Of a stretch of 18,172 nt of DNA, positions 7,009 through 15,221 are shown in pieces. The translations under genes were made by a program, and so were the position numbers. The stretch is from positions 1 through 18,172 of the forward strand of contig JAPOYU010000107.1 in assembly GCA_026706395.1 (NCBI GenBank), in the 5' to 3' direction. The notes below the pieces were generated by a model that had not been told where the DNA came from, made no database searches, and saw nothing but the letters and a program-made list of their open reading frames with translations. Within the stretch, counting starts at the first letter, position 1. The number at the start of each line of letters is the position of its first letter. This DNA comes from Chloroflexota bacterium (lineage in GTDB: Bacteria; Chloroflexota; Anaerolineae; Aggregatilineales; Phototrophicaceae).

Positions 7009-7035
7009 ATGGTTTAGGAAAGGTCCCTCTAAGTC

Positions 7036-8799
7036 ATGGCGGAAACGCAGGCGAAGACGACCAATCTCATTGCCGAGTTGCGGCAGCTTGAGAGCTTGAT
7101 CGACCAGGTCAACTCGACGCTGGAATCGCAGCGGGAGTTGCTTTTACGGCGTCGGCTGGCGATGCCGCCCACCATCATCGACAGTTTGGAAAAGCTAAAG
7201 AAGGACTTCAAGCGCCTGGAAGAAAATGTGCTGGGCGAGCAGACCGAACTGCGCCAGTTGCGCGCTCTTTCGGAGATGTCCACGCGGATCACCAACTCGC
7301 TGGATGTCGATACCGTTTTGCAAGAGACGATGGAACTTGTCATCGTGCTGACGCAAGCGGAGCGCGGATACATCATCTTGAAGAATGACGACAGCGGCGA
7401 ACTGGAGTTCCGCATCAGCAGCGAAGGCGGCCTGATGGGGCGGGGCATGTCGGGCGGTGATCGGCCGCAGATCAGCATGAGCATCGTCAATCAGGTGATC
7501 GAGACGGGCGAGCCGCTCCTGGCCGATAACGCCTACCAGGACGAAAGGCTGGCGAACAATCAGAGCATCATCAATTTTGTGCTGCGCTCCGTGCTCTGTG
7601 TGCCCTTGCGATATAAAGGGCAGAAGACCGGCGTCGTCTACGTGGACAATCGCCTGGTTTCGGGCATTTTCACCGAACGCGAGTTGAACCTCATGATGGC
7701 TTTTGCCAACACCGCCGCCGTCGCCATCGCCAACGCGAGCATGTACTCCCACGCCGAGCAGATTCTGGCGGAGATCACGCGGGTGAAGGAGTTGATGGAC
7801 AATATCTTTTCCTCGGTCGGCAGCGGCATCATCGCCATGGATGTCAATGACTGCGTCCATACCTTCAATCGGGCCGCCGGCGAGATCCTGGATGTGCCGC
7901 CGGACATGGCGGTTGGTCATGAAGTCGAGCATTTGATGCAGAACACCGTCTTGCAATTGGGGGATCATTTGGCGCTGGTCAAGGAAAACGATATCGACCA
8001 CTCGCTGGAGTTGAGCGCGGATTTGCCCGGGCGCGGTCAAGTGGCGCTGGCGCTCTCGTTGTCGCCGCTCAGAGACGGCAATGATATGACGCAGGGCGTC
8101 ACCCTGGTGATGGATGATGTCACCCATCTCCACGAGCATGAGACGACCATCAGCGCGATGAAGCGGATCCTGCCCGAAGGCATGGTCGACCAGATCAATG
8201 AAATCGCCAATATCGAGATGGGCGGCCTGCGGCGGGAGGTGACCTGCCTCTTCGCCGATGTGCGCCCCTGGACGACGCTGCCCGATGTCGCCGCCAGCGA
8301 AAAACTGCGGCTCCTCAATCAGTATCAAGCGGTCGCCACCGCCTGCATCCATGAGTGCGGCGGCATCATCGACAAGTACATGGGCAACGAGGTAATGGCG
8401 CTATTCAATACCCAGTTGAATCCGGAGCAGAACCACGCGCAACAAGCCTTGGATTGCGCGCTGCTGATGCGCGACCGCTTCGTCAAACTTTATGACGAGA
8501 TGGCTATCGATCCGCAGCCGCACTATTACATCATCGGGATGTTCACCGGCGTGGCGACGCTGGGCAATGTGGGCAGCTTTCAGCGGCGCGAGTTTACGGC
8601 GCTGGGCCACAGCATCAACACGGCGAAACGCGTGCAGGAGAACGCCAAGCGCGGCAGCATCACAATCGTACAGGAGACGCTCGACCACATCCGGCAGACT
8701 AGCAATGGCGCGGGCGCCTATGAGTTTCGTCCGCGCGAAGCCATCTTTGGCAAGGGGCTTTCGGCGGCGATACAAGCCTATGAGGTATTCCGAAGCTGA
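7036..8799 (+). CDS. GAF-PAS class III nucleotidyl cyclase, C2-like half (second metal Asp lost)
   Basis: A 587-aa cytoplasmic signalling protein. Residues 10-80 are a coiled coil, 88-240 a GAF domain (TQAERGYIILKN at 106-117), 253-370 a PAS domain, and 400-560 a class III cyclase domain. Key positions: first metal Asp408 is present (LFADVR), followed by P-W instead of G-F. The substrate Lys447 is present (DKYMGN). The second metal Asp is replaced by Asn451. Thr521 sits at the second purine-binding position, as in class IIIb adenylyl cyclases. Transition-state Asn528 and Arg532 are both present (INTAKR). This is the pattern of an animal C2 half, which supplies substrate and transition-state residues but not both metal ligands. 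The start has AGGAAAGG 12 bases upstream. The stop overlaps the next start (TGATG). It is a paralogue of the next gene over its whole length. Confidence 0.9.
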   Translation: MAETQAKTTNLIAELRQLESLIDQVNSTLESQRELLLRRRLAMPPTIIDSLEKLKKDFKRLEENVLGEQTELRQLRALSEMSTRITNSLDVDTVLQETMELVIVLTQAERGYIILKNDDSGELEFRISSEGGLMGRGMSGGDRPQISMSIVNQVIETGEPLLADNAYQDERLANNQSIINFVLRSVLCVPLRYKGQKTGVVYVDNRLVSGIFTERELNLMMAFANTAAVAIANASMYSHAEQILAEITRVKELMDNIFSSVGSGIIAMDVNDCVHTFNRAAGEILDVPPDMAVGHEVEHLMQNTVLQLGDHLALVKENDIDHSLELSADLPGRGQVALALSLSPLRDGNDMTQGVTLVMDDVTHLHEHETTISAMKRILPEGMVDQINEIANIEMGGLRREVTCLFADVRPWTTLPDVAASEKLRLLNQYQAVATACIHECGGIIDKYMGNEVMALFNTQLNPEQNHAQQALDCALLMRDRFVKLYDEMAIDPQPHYYIIGMFTGVATLGNVGSFQRREFTALGHSINTAKRVQENAKRGSITIVQETLDHIRQTSNGAGAYEFRPREAIFGKGLSAAIQAYEVFRS

Positions 8800-10574
8800 T
8801 GAGCCAACCGATTGGCGCGCAAGGTTTCAGCGCGATCCAGGCTGAGGTCCGCAGCCTGAAGCGGCGCGCGGATGAAGTCAAGTCCTTGCTGGAGCAGCAG
8901 CAGGAGTTGCTGCGCCGACGCGGCATCAGCTTGCCGGCCAATGCGATCGATCGCCTTTGGACATTGCGTTCCAGCATTGATCAGCTCGCCGTCGGCTTGG
9001 TCGATACGCAGATGCAATTGCAGCAGTTGCGCCGTCTGGCGGAAACAACCGCACTCGTCAACTCGCCGCAGGAGACCGACGAAGTCCTCAACCAGGTGAT
9101 GGAAACGGTGATCCAGCTTACACAGGCGGAGCGCGGTTATATCGTCCTGAAAAACCGCGAGACCGGCGAATTGGAGTTCAAGGTAGCGCGGGGCTTGAGC
9201 GCGGAAGAGACCGCGGCTGGCGGGCGCATCGTCAGTTGGTCCGTTATCAATATGGTGGCGGATAGCGGCGAGCCGCTGCTGACGATGGATGCGGGCGCGG
9301 ACGAACAATTCAGCCACAGCGAGAGCATCGCCGGCTTCTCTTTGCTGAGCATTCTCGCGGTACCGCTGAAGGCGCGCGATGAAATCATCGGCGTCGCCTA
9401 CTGTGACAACCGCATCATGGCGGGGCTGTTCAAGGAAAACGAACTTGGCTTGCTGACCAGCTTCGGACAGCAGGCGGCGGTCGCTATCGAGAACGCCCGC
9501 CTTTTCGAAGACATCCGCGCGCAAATGGCTTTGATCGAAGAAATGCAGGTGCGGCTCTCGAACATCTTCGCCTCGATCGGCTCCGGCGTTATCACCATCA
9601 ACAACGACAATTGCATCATCGTCTGCAACGAAGCGGCGGAAGAGATGACCGGCGCCAGCAACGAGGAGGCAGTCGGCATTCACTTGCACAAGGTGCTGCC
9701 CCACGTGACGGAAGGCTTCTTTGAATATATCGAACGGGTGCGGCGGGAGCAGATTCAGCATATCTGGGCGGAGCGCTTCGAGCATAATGGCCGGTCAACC
9801 TATTGGCAGGTGGTGGCCAGCCCTCTGCGCGGCGATGCCGGAGTCAGCCATGGCGTCGCCCTGGTCATCGACGATCTGACCGAGCGCAAGGAGCAGGAAG
9901 AACAGCGCCGGCTGCTGGGCACCTTCATCCCCGAAGCGCTGCTGGCGAACATCGGCTCGATCAGCGAGTTGGATACCAGCCCGGCCGAGCATACGATTTC
10001 GGCAATGTTTGCCGATGTGCGCGGCTTCACCGCCTTCAGCGAAACCTTGCAGCCGGAAGACCTGATGCGAATCGTCAATCGTTATCTGGGCGCGGCCAGC
10101 GACGCGATCACCATGCACGACGGCATCGTCGATCAGTACCTGGGCGATGCGGTCACCGCGCTGTGGAATACGCAGCTTAACCATCAAGATGATCACGCTT
10201 TGCGCGCGGTTCGGGCGGCGCATGCCATATTGGAAGAGGTGCAAGCTATACATGAGATGCTGGATGTGGATCAGCGTCTGCACTTCGGCATCGGCATCCA
10301 CACCGGGCATTCGGTTCTGGGCATGGTGGGCGGGGCCAACCGCATTGAATTCGCCGCCCTGGGCGAAGCGCCGGATGTGGGCAAGTTCCTGCAAGAGAAC
10401 GCGGAGCCGGGCGAGATCATCATCAGCGCGGAAACCTGGGCGCTGGTCAAGGACCATGTCGACACCGAGCCGATACAAGCGCGGAAGGCTCAAGCCGGTT
10501 TTGAAGAGTACCGGACGATCTATCGCGTCGGCGCGTTGCGCTCGGCGGAAAACGGCGCTGACGGCAATGCCTAG
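8799..10574 (+). CDS. GAF-PAS class III nucleotidyl cyclase, C1-like half (metal Asps kept, catalytic Asn/Arg lost)
   Basis: A 591-aa paralogue of the preceding protein with the same order: coiled coil 12-82, GAF about 90-240 (TQAERGYIVLKN at 108-119), PAS about 253-365, cyclase domain 395-555. Both metal ligands are intact: Asp406 (MFADVRGFT) and Asp450 (DQYLGD). The other four active-site positions are lost: Lys becomes Gln446, Thr becomes Ala519, Asn becomes Asp526 and Arg becomes Phe530 (GEAPDVGKF). The shared Q-E-N-A that follows fixes the alignment with its neighbour. This is a C1-like half. On its own it should bind metal but not complete catalysis. With the upstream protein it could form one full site at a heterodimer interface. 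Translation is coupled by TGATG. The GAF and PAS ligands are unknown. Confidence 0.9.
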   Translation: MSQPIGAQGFSAIQAEVRSLKRRADEVKSLLEQQQELLRRRGISLPANAIDRLWTLRSSIDQLAVGLVDTQMQLQQLRRLAETTALVNSPQETDEVLNQVMETVIQLTQAERGYIVLKNRETGELEFKVARGLSAEETAAGGRIVSWSVINMVADSGEPLLTMDAGADEQFSHSESIAGFSLLSILAVPLKARDEIIGVAYCDNRIMAGLFKENELGLLTSFGQQAAVAIENARLFEDIRAQMALIEEMQVRLSNIFASIGSGVITINNDNCIIVCNEAAEEMTGASNEEAVGIHLHKVLPHVTEGFFEYIERVRREQIQHIWAERFEHNGRSTYWQVVASPLRGDAGVSHGVALVIDDLTERKEQEEQRRLLGTFIPEALLANIGSISELDTSPAEHTISAMFADVRGFTAFSETLQPEDLMRIVNRYLGAASDAITMHDGIVDQYLGDAVTALWNTQLNHQDDHALRAVRAAHAILEEVQAIHEMLDVDQRLHFGIGIHTGHSVLGMVGGANRIEFAALGEAPDVGKFLQENAEPGEIIISAETWALVKDHVDTEPIQARKAQAGFEEYRTIYRVGALRSAENGADGNA

Positions 10575-10601
10575 GCGCCGTCTCGCACCGAGGGACCCAA
10601 G

Positions 10602-10772
10602 GTGAAAGCGCCACACCCCAATCCGCTATTCGCTGTTGGCGTGATCGTCGGTTTGGCCTTGGGCGTGGTCCTGGGCATTAGCCTGGGCAATGTGATTTAC
10701 GGCATGCCCATCGGCGCTATGCTCGGCGTGATGATCGGCGCCGTCTTGAGCAAATCGGGCGAGCAGCAGTAG
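10602..10772 (+). CDS. 56-aa glycine-zipper membrane peptide
   Basis: A GTG frame 27 bases after the second cyclase gene, with GAGGG about 9 bases upstream. The 56-aa product has two hydrophobic helices (about 9-28 and 31-50) joined by N-V-I-Y-G. They are rich in G-x3-G spacing (GLALGVVLG, GAMLGVMIGA) and end in a polar tail. Such glycine zippers pack tightly in membranes. It is probably in the cyclase operon and could be a small membrane partner. No family name can be assigned. Confidence 0.6.
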   Translation: MKAPHPNPLFAVGVIVGLALGVVLGISLGNVIYGMPIGAMLGVMIGAVLSKSGEQQ

Positions 10773-10823
10773 CCATACTCCCAAGCTTACGTCTTCCCCC
10801 TGACTGCAGCATTCGCGCGGGAA

Positions 10824-10847
10824 TCTAGCAGGGATATCTGCTAGAAT
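10824..10847 (+). promoter_or_regulatory. Permease operon promoter with overlapping 22-bp palindromic operator
   Basis: TCTAGCAG (10824-10831), GGATAT, CTGCTAGA (10838-10845) is a perfect 8-bp inverted repeat. Its right arm overlaps an extended -10 element, TGC-TAGAAT (10839-10847). A dimeric regulator bound here would block or reshape the promoter. It precedes the permease ATG at 10904 by about 60 bases, and no -35 is evident. A metal- or arsenic-responsive repressor is possible given the genes downstream, but no regulator gene lies nearby. Confidence 0.55.
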
Positions 10848-10903
10848 GTGACTGAATCAGCGCGGGCCCTTTCGGGTTCTGTGATCTTGAAGGCGGACCG
10901 TGA

Positions 10904-11941
10904 ATGCGGTCGACGGCGACTATGCGACTTTCAGCCAAACATAGCGTGGGGCCAAGCACCCTCAAGCCACTGATCATTACCTTGCTGCTGGTCTTTTTCC
11001 TGGCGGCGACCGGCTACCAGGCGATCAGCAGCGGGATCGATTACACGCTGGTCGTGAGCGTCTTCGCCACCCGCTTCCTCGGCATCTTCGTTGAAGCGGC
11101 GCCCTTCTTGCTGCTCGGTTCGATCACCGCCGGCTTGATCGAAGCTTTCGTCAAGGCGGATGACATCTGGCGCTTCGTGCCGCGGAACCGGCTCGGGGCG
11201 ACAGTTATGGGCGCTTTTCTGGGCTTGGCCTTTCCGGTATGCGAGTGCGGCGTCGTACCGGTGACGCGCCGCCTTTTCAACAAGGGCTTGCCGGTGTCGC
11301 TGGGCGTGGCCTTTTTGCTCGGCGCGCCTTTCATGAACCCGATCGTCTTCGCCAGCACCTATATCGCTTTCGGCTTCGGACCCGTCTTCATCGGCCGCAT
11401 CGTCATCACGGTCTTGGTAGCCGTCACCGTCGGCCTGGTCATCGGCAGCTTGGCCAAGCCGAGCGCCGTGCTAAAGCCGCTGGCGCAGGAGCAGGACCAC
11501 TCGCATGAGCATCATTCGCCGATGACGGCGCGCGCCAAGCTGCTGCAGGCCGTGCAGATCGCCGCTGATGAGTTCTTCGAGATGGGGCGCTTTCTCATTC
11601 TTGGGTCGGCGCTGGCGGCGCTGATGCAAACGATTGTCCCGCAAGAGAACCTGCTGGCGCTCGGCACCGGCTCAGTGCTGTCGGTGCTCTTTATGCAGGT
11701 ACTCGCCTATATCCTCAGCGTCTGCTCGACTGTGGACAGCTTCCTGGCGCTGGCATTCGTCAATACCTTCACCACCGGCGCCATCGTCAGCTTCCTAAGC
11801 TTTGGTCCGATGGTCGATATCAAGAGCACGCTGATGTTCAGCGGCGTTTTCCGCCCGCGCATCGTCGCCTATCTCATTTTGCTGCCCTTCATGCTGAACT
11901 TGCTGGCGGGGGTCGTTCTGAATCTCATCCTGGGTTATTGA
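10904..11941 (+). CDS. UPF0718/ArsP-type permease
   Basis: A 345-aa polytopic membrane protein of the DUF318/UPF0718 (ArsP_1) family, with about eight to ten helices. Family marks: [14 protein letters not shown] at 111-124 with Cys113 and Cys115; the repeat-half counterpart around Cys274 ([14 protein letters not shown]); and G-A-P-F-M-N-P at 140-146. Family members include the organoarsenical efflux protein ArsP and B. subtilis YcgR. The loop at 196-204 (EQDHSHEHH) is rich in His and acidic residues and probably binds metal. The first ATG (10904) has GAAGG about 10 bases upstream; the ATG at 10922 has none. The TIGR03943 partner follows, which fits a YcgR/YcgQ-type two-part transporter. The substrate is unknown; a soft metal or metalloid is a fair guess from the thiols. 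Confidence 0.88.
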   Translation: MRSTATMRLSAKHSVGPSTLKPLIITLLLVFFLAATGYQAISSGIDYTLVVSVFATRFLGIFVEAAPFLLLGSITAGLIEAFVKADDIWRFVPRNRLGATVMGAFLGLAFPVCECGVVPVTRRLFNKGLPVSLGVAFLLGAPFMNPIVFASTYIAFGFGPVFIGRIVITVLVAVTVGLVIGSLAKPSAVLKPLAQEQDHSHEHHSPMTARAKLLQAVQIAADEFFEMGRFLILGSALAALMQTIVPQENLLALGTGSVLSVLFMQVLAYILSVCSTVDSFLALAFVNTFTTGAIVSFLSFGPMVDIKSTLMFSGVFRPRIVAYLILLPFMLNLLAGVVLNLILGY

Positions 11942-11988
11942 TGGAGTCTTCGCGCATGACAGAGCAGGGCAGGAGCAAAGGCCCGTGA
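11941..11988 (+). CDS. Possible 15-codon bridging ORF
   Basis: The permease stop overlaps an ATG (TGATG at 11939-11943). That ATG opens a 15-codon frame whose stop TGA overlaps the GTG start of the next gene (GTGA at 11985-11988). The peptide ([15 protein letters not shown]) has no recognisable features. If translated, it would carry ribosomes from the permease gene to its partner. It may also be chance. Confidence 0.2.
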   Translation: MESSRMTEQGRSKGP

Positions 11989-12737
11989 CAGCATTCTCTG
12001 GCCGCCGCCACGACGCAAGGCCCCACGCTGAGCGTATCGCCTGGGCGAAGACGGCGCTCCTGCTGGGCATGGGACTCTACTTCAGTTGGCTGATCATCAG
12101 CGGCAACCTGAGCAATTACATCAATCAGCGTTTCGCCTGGCTGGCTGTCGTCGGCGCGGCAGTGTTCATTCTGCTGGCGTTGGTGAACCTTTACGGCAGC
12201 TTGCGGAGCGCCGATGAATGCGGGCATCAGCATTACGAAATCGGCTGGGATATCTTGTTGATCGTCGCCACCCCCTTGCTGCTCGCGCTGCTGATACCCT
12301 CGCGCTCGCTCGGCATTGAAGCGGTGAACGGCGGCATCAGTCTCAGTCCGGTCGGCGTCGCCAGCCCGGCGGCATTCCAGCGCAGTCCGCTCGACCGCAA
12401 TATCCTCGACTGGCTGCGCGAATTCGATCGCGCCTCATCGCCGGCCGCCTTCAATGGAATTGCGGCTGATGTCATCGGTTTTGTCTATCGCGAGCCGAGT
12501 TTCAGCGATGAGCAGTTTATGATTTCGCGTTTCACGATGAGCTGCTGCGTCGCCGACGCCTTCCCGATCGGCCTGCCGGTCAGCGCGTCTGCGGCGCCCG
12601 ACTTCGAAACTGGCGTCTGGGCGCGCGTTAGGGGTGAGCTGGAAGCGGCCGATTTCGGCGGCGACTTCATGCCCGTCTTGTTCGCCGATACGATCGAAGA
12701 GATCGATGAGCCGCGGCAGCCCTATCTTTATCCCTGA
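11985..12737 (+). CDS. TIGR03943 family (DUF1980/YcgQ-like) membrane protein, permease partner
   Basis: A 250-aa protein starting at GTG 11985, with AGGAG 9 bases upstream. Hydrophobic helices are at about 22-40, 50-70 and 89-107. An exposed beta-rich domain fills 110-250. The conserved SCCVADAFPIG at 186-196, with Cys187, Cys188 and Asp191, is the mark of this family and a likely metal-binding site. His81, His83 and nearby acids lie in the loop before helix 3. In B. subtilis and many other bacteria a UPF0718 permease and this family are encoded next to each other (YcgR/YcgQ), so the pair here supports both calls. Biochemical function has not been established for the family as far as I know. 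Confidence 0.88.
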   Translation: MTAFSGRRHDARPHAERIAWAKTALLLGMGLYFSWLIISGNLSNYINQRFAWLAVVGAAVFILLALVNLYGSLRSADECGHQHYEIGWDILLIVATPLLLALLIPSRSLGIEAVNGGISLSPVGVASPAAFQRSPLDRNILDWLREFDRASSPAAFNGIAADVIGFVYREPSFSDEQFMISRFTMSCCVADAFPIGLPVSASAAPDFETGVWARVRGELEAADFGGDFMPVLFADTIEEIDEPRQPYLYP

Positions 12738-12752
12738 TCGCGAGGCGCCGGC

Positions 12753-13889
12753 ATGAAACTGGACAAGCTGGATATTGCCGTCTTCATCATTGTGGTTCTG
12801 TGCCTGGGGGGCGTCGCAGTAGCCGCGTACCTCAGCGATCCAGCGCGGCAGCCGACGCGCGTCGCCTACCTCTATCCGGCGCTGGAGGCGACGCAGAATG
12901 TCTGGCTGTCGGATATCGATAAGCCCGGCCACCAGCAGCAGTTGACATTCAGCGAGCGCGGCGTCTTCGACTTCGACATCAGTCCCGACGGGCGCTGGCT
13001 GGCTTATGCCGAGCGCGTCGCGAATGGCAGCGTCACGCTGCGCTTGCTGGACATACCCAGCGGGCAAATGCGCGATCTGGTCGATTGCGCCGCCCTGAAA
13101 GCGCTTTGCACGGCGCCGGTCTTCAGTCCTAATGGCGAGATGCTGGCTTACCAGCGCGCTGAAGCCCTCGGAACCAGCTTCGGCCTGTCCCGCATCTGGT
13201 TGGTCAATATGACTAGCTCCGGTTATGACACGATCCCGCTAATCAGCGATACTCAGATAGTCGGTCATAGCGCTTTGTGGTCCGGCGATAGTAATATCGT
13301 TTCCTTCTATAGCGCTGATTCGTCTCAGCCGGGTATTTTGCTCTACGATTTGACGCCCCGGGGCGATGATGAAATACAGTTGCGCTTCATCCCGTCGGCC
13401 TATGGGGCGATGGGCACGCTCGCGCCGAACGGGCAGCAGGTCATCTTCCCCGACCTGGTGTTCCGCGATAATCAGTTCTACAGCCACTTGCAGATCGCTG
13501 ACCTGGCGAAAAAGGAGTTCGCCGCCTTTACCGACCCGGATGAGCCGATTGATGACGTGGCCGCGCAGATTAGTCCGGACGGCCGGACCGTGGCTATCGC
13601 GCGCCGCTACACCGACTCGCGCTGGACGCCCGGACATCAAGTCTATGTAGGGGACATATCGGCGGCGACTGACGACTGGCGGGCGGTGGCCTACGATCCC
13701 GATTACAACACCTCCTATTTTCGCTGGGACGCGACGGGCGAGCGGCTGGTCATGCAGCGATTCCCGCTCTACGGTGACGCCGCAGCCGGAGAACCGGCCA
13801 AGCCCGAAGTGTGGATTCACGACCTGGCCAGCGGGGAAAGCCGCAAAATCATCGAGGATGCCTATCTGCCGCAGTGGGCTGCCAGCTAA
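12753..13889 (+). CDS. Membrane-anchored PD40/TolB-like beta-propeller protein
   Basis: A 378-aa protein with one N-terminal membrane helix (8-26), so the rest should lie outside the cytoplasmic membrane. PD40-type blade motifs recur: SPDGRWLAY at 77-85, SPNGEMLAY at 125-133, a degenerate WSGDSNIVSF at 176-185, SPDGRTVAI at 274-282 and WDATGERLVM at 325-334. Together they suggest about six blades, as in TolB C-terminal propellers. Such domains bind proteins or peptides, and no catalytic site is visible. The gene starts 15 bases after the TIGR03943 gene, with GAGG 8 bases before the ATG, so it is probably in the same operon. Its relation to transport is unknown. Confidence 0.85.
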   Translation: MKLDKLDIAVFIIVVLCLGGVAVAAYLSDPARQPTRVAYLYPALEATQNVWLSDIDKPGHQQQLTFSERGVFDFDISPDGRWLAYAERVANGSVTLRLLDIPSGQMRDLVDCAALKALCTAPVFSPNGEMLAYQRAEALGTSFGLSRIWLVNMTSSGYDTIPLISDTQIVGHSALWSGDSNIVSFYSADSSQPGILLYDLTPRGDDEIQLRFIPSAYGAMGTLAPNGQQVIFPDLVFRDNQFYSHLQIADLAKKEFAAFTDPDEPIDDVAAQISPDGRTVAIARRYTDSRWTPGHQVYVGDISAATDDWRAVAYDPDYNTSYFRWDATGERLVMQRFPLYGDAAAGEPAKPEVWIHDLASGESRKIIEDAYLPQWAAS

Positions 13890-13925
13890 GGCTCAGCCGG
13901 CCTGTCGCGCTTGCGCTGGCGGGTT

Positions 13926-13931
13926 TACAAT
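13926..13931 (+). promoter_or_regulatory. Possible -10 box (TACAAT) for recF
   Basis: TACAAT lies 33 bases before the recF ATG at 13965, in the 75-bp gap after the propeller gene. The -35 region is poor. Confidence 0.3.
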
Positions 13932-13964
13932 GGCAGGCGTGTCTCAAGCGCAATCCGGTCGTCC

Positions 13965-15179
13965 ATGCGAATTGATCACCTCTCATTGACCAACTTCCGC
14001 AATTACGCGCGGCTTGAACTGAGCTTGCCCGCGGACCGCCCCATCGTTCTCTATGGCGACAACGCCCAAGGCAAAACCAGCGCGCTGGAAGCGATCTACT
14101 ACCTGGCGACTTCGACATCGCCTTATACCACGAGCGATCGGCAGTTGATCCACTGGCGCACGGAAGGCGATCCGATTCCCTTTGCCCGCATGTCGGCGGA
14201 GCTGGGCGGCAAATCCGGCGCTTATGACAAACTGGACATAACGCTTATGCTCGATATGAGCAGCGGCGCGCCCCGCTTCAGGAAATCGGTGAAGCACAAT
14301 AGCATCGAGAAGCGCGTCATGGACGTGGTCGGCTTGCTCAATGTCGTGCTCTTCCTGCCGCAAGACCTGTCGCTTATCGAAGGCGCGCCCGCCGACCGCC
14401 GCCGCTTTATGAACGCCACCTTGCGCCAGGTCAACCTCGATTATTTTCTGGCGCTGAACGAATACGAGAAGATCCTGCCGCAGCGCAACGCCCTGCTCAA
14501 ACGCATAAGCGAGAAACGCGCCGGCGCGGTCGAATTGGAGTATTGGGACGAGCAGTTGGCCGGCAGCGGCGCCATCATCATTGCCGGGCGTCAGCAGTTC
14601 TTGCGCGAGTTGGAAGTGAAGGCCTGTGATACCCACCATGCCCTCACCGGCGGCAGGGAGACGCTCAGCCTGAGATATGTGCCGAGCATTTTGCCGCGCG
14701 CCGACGCCGACGGCGGGCAGCTTTCTTTCGACCTGCTCGGTCTGGATCTCAACCGCCAGTTGTCGCCGGAGGAGATCAAGCCGCAGTTCCTGGAGCAACT
14801 GTTGCAACGGCGGCGCGAGGCGATTCGACGCGGCGTCACGCTGGCCGGTCCGCATCGCGATGAGTTGAGGTTATTCATCAATGATCGCGATTGCGGCTTG
14901 TATGGCAGCCGGGGCCAGGCGCGGACTGCGGTGATGGCGCTGAAATTCGCCGAACTGGAATGGATGCGCGACCAACTGGGCGACTATCCGCTCTTCCTGC
15001 TGGACGAGGTGGTTGCCGAATTGGATAGCAAGCGGCGCCACTTCCTATTGGATCGCCTGGATGGAGGGGCGCAGACCTTGCTGACGACGACCGAGCTTGA
15101 TATCTTCGACAGCGCTTTCCTGGAGCGGGCGCAGCTTTTTCACGTGCGAAACGGGCAAATACAGGGGCCCGAAAAATGA
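13965..15179 (+). CDS. recF: DNA replication and repair protein RecF
   Basis: A 404-aa RecF, slightly longer than the usual 360-380. It binds gapped DNA and helps RecO/RecR load RecA. The N-terminus (MRIDHLSLTNFRNY) matches the family and fixes the start at 13965; a TTG at 13911 in the same frame would add 18 unrelated residues. Walker A is GDNAQGKT at 31-38. The characteristic LPQDLSLIEGAPADRRRFMN segment lies in the lobe II region. The ABC signature is SRGQARTAVMALK, and Walker B with D-loop is PLFLLDEVVAELD (acidic pair at about 347-348). No strong ribosome site is seen. recF is often beside dnaN and gyrB; here it follows a propeller gene and precedes an SRPBCC gene, so it is outside the origin cluster. 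Confidence 0.97.
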   Translation: MRIDHLSLTNFRNYARLELSLPADRPIVLYGDNAQGKTSALEAIYYLATSTSPYTTSDRQLIHWRTEGDPIPFARMSAELGGKSGAYDKLDITLMLDMSSGAPRFRKSVKHNSIEKRVMDVVGLLNVVLFLPQDLSLIEGAPADRRRFMNATLRQVNLDYFLALNEYEKILPQRNALLKRISEKRAGAVELEYWDEQLAGSGAIIIAGRQQFLRELEVKACDTHHALTGGRETLSLRYVPSILPRADADGGQLSFDLLGLDLNRQLSPEEIKPQFLEQLLQRRREAIRRGVTLAGPHRDELRLFINDRDCGLYGSRGQARTAVMALKFAELEWMRDQLGDYPLFLLDEVVAELDSKRRHFLLDRLDGGAQTLLTTTELDIFDSAFLERAQLFHVRNGQIQGPEK

Positions 15180-15221
15180 CGTCTGTTGCCGGTACAGGCA
15201 ATTGTGATTTGGAGAGAATCG

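Noticed and set aside
7195..8352. Long minus-strand open frames opposite the cyclase genes (also 8778-9785 and 9795-10616)
   Set aside because: They lie opposite well-supported GAF, PAS and cyclase domains and have His/Gln/Arg-rich compositions typical of antisense frames.
13911..13964. An upstream TTG start for recF
   Set aside because: The added residues do not belong to RecF and lie over the probable -10 box. The ATG at 13965 matches the conserved N-terminus.
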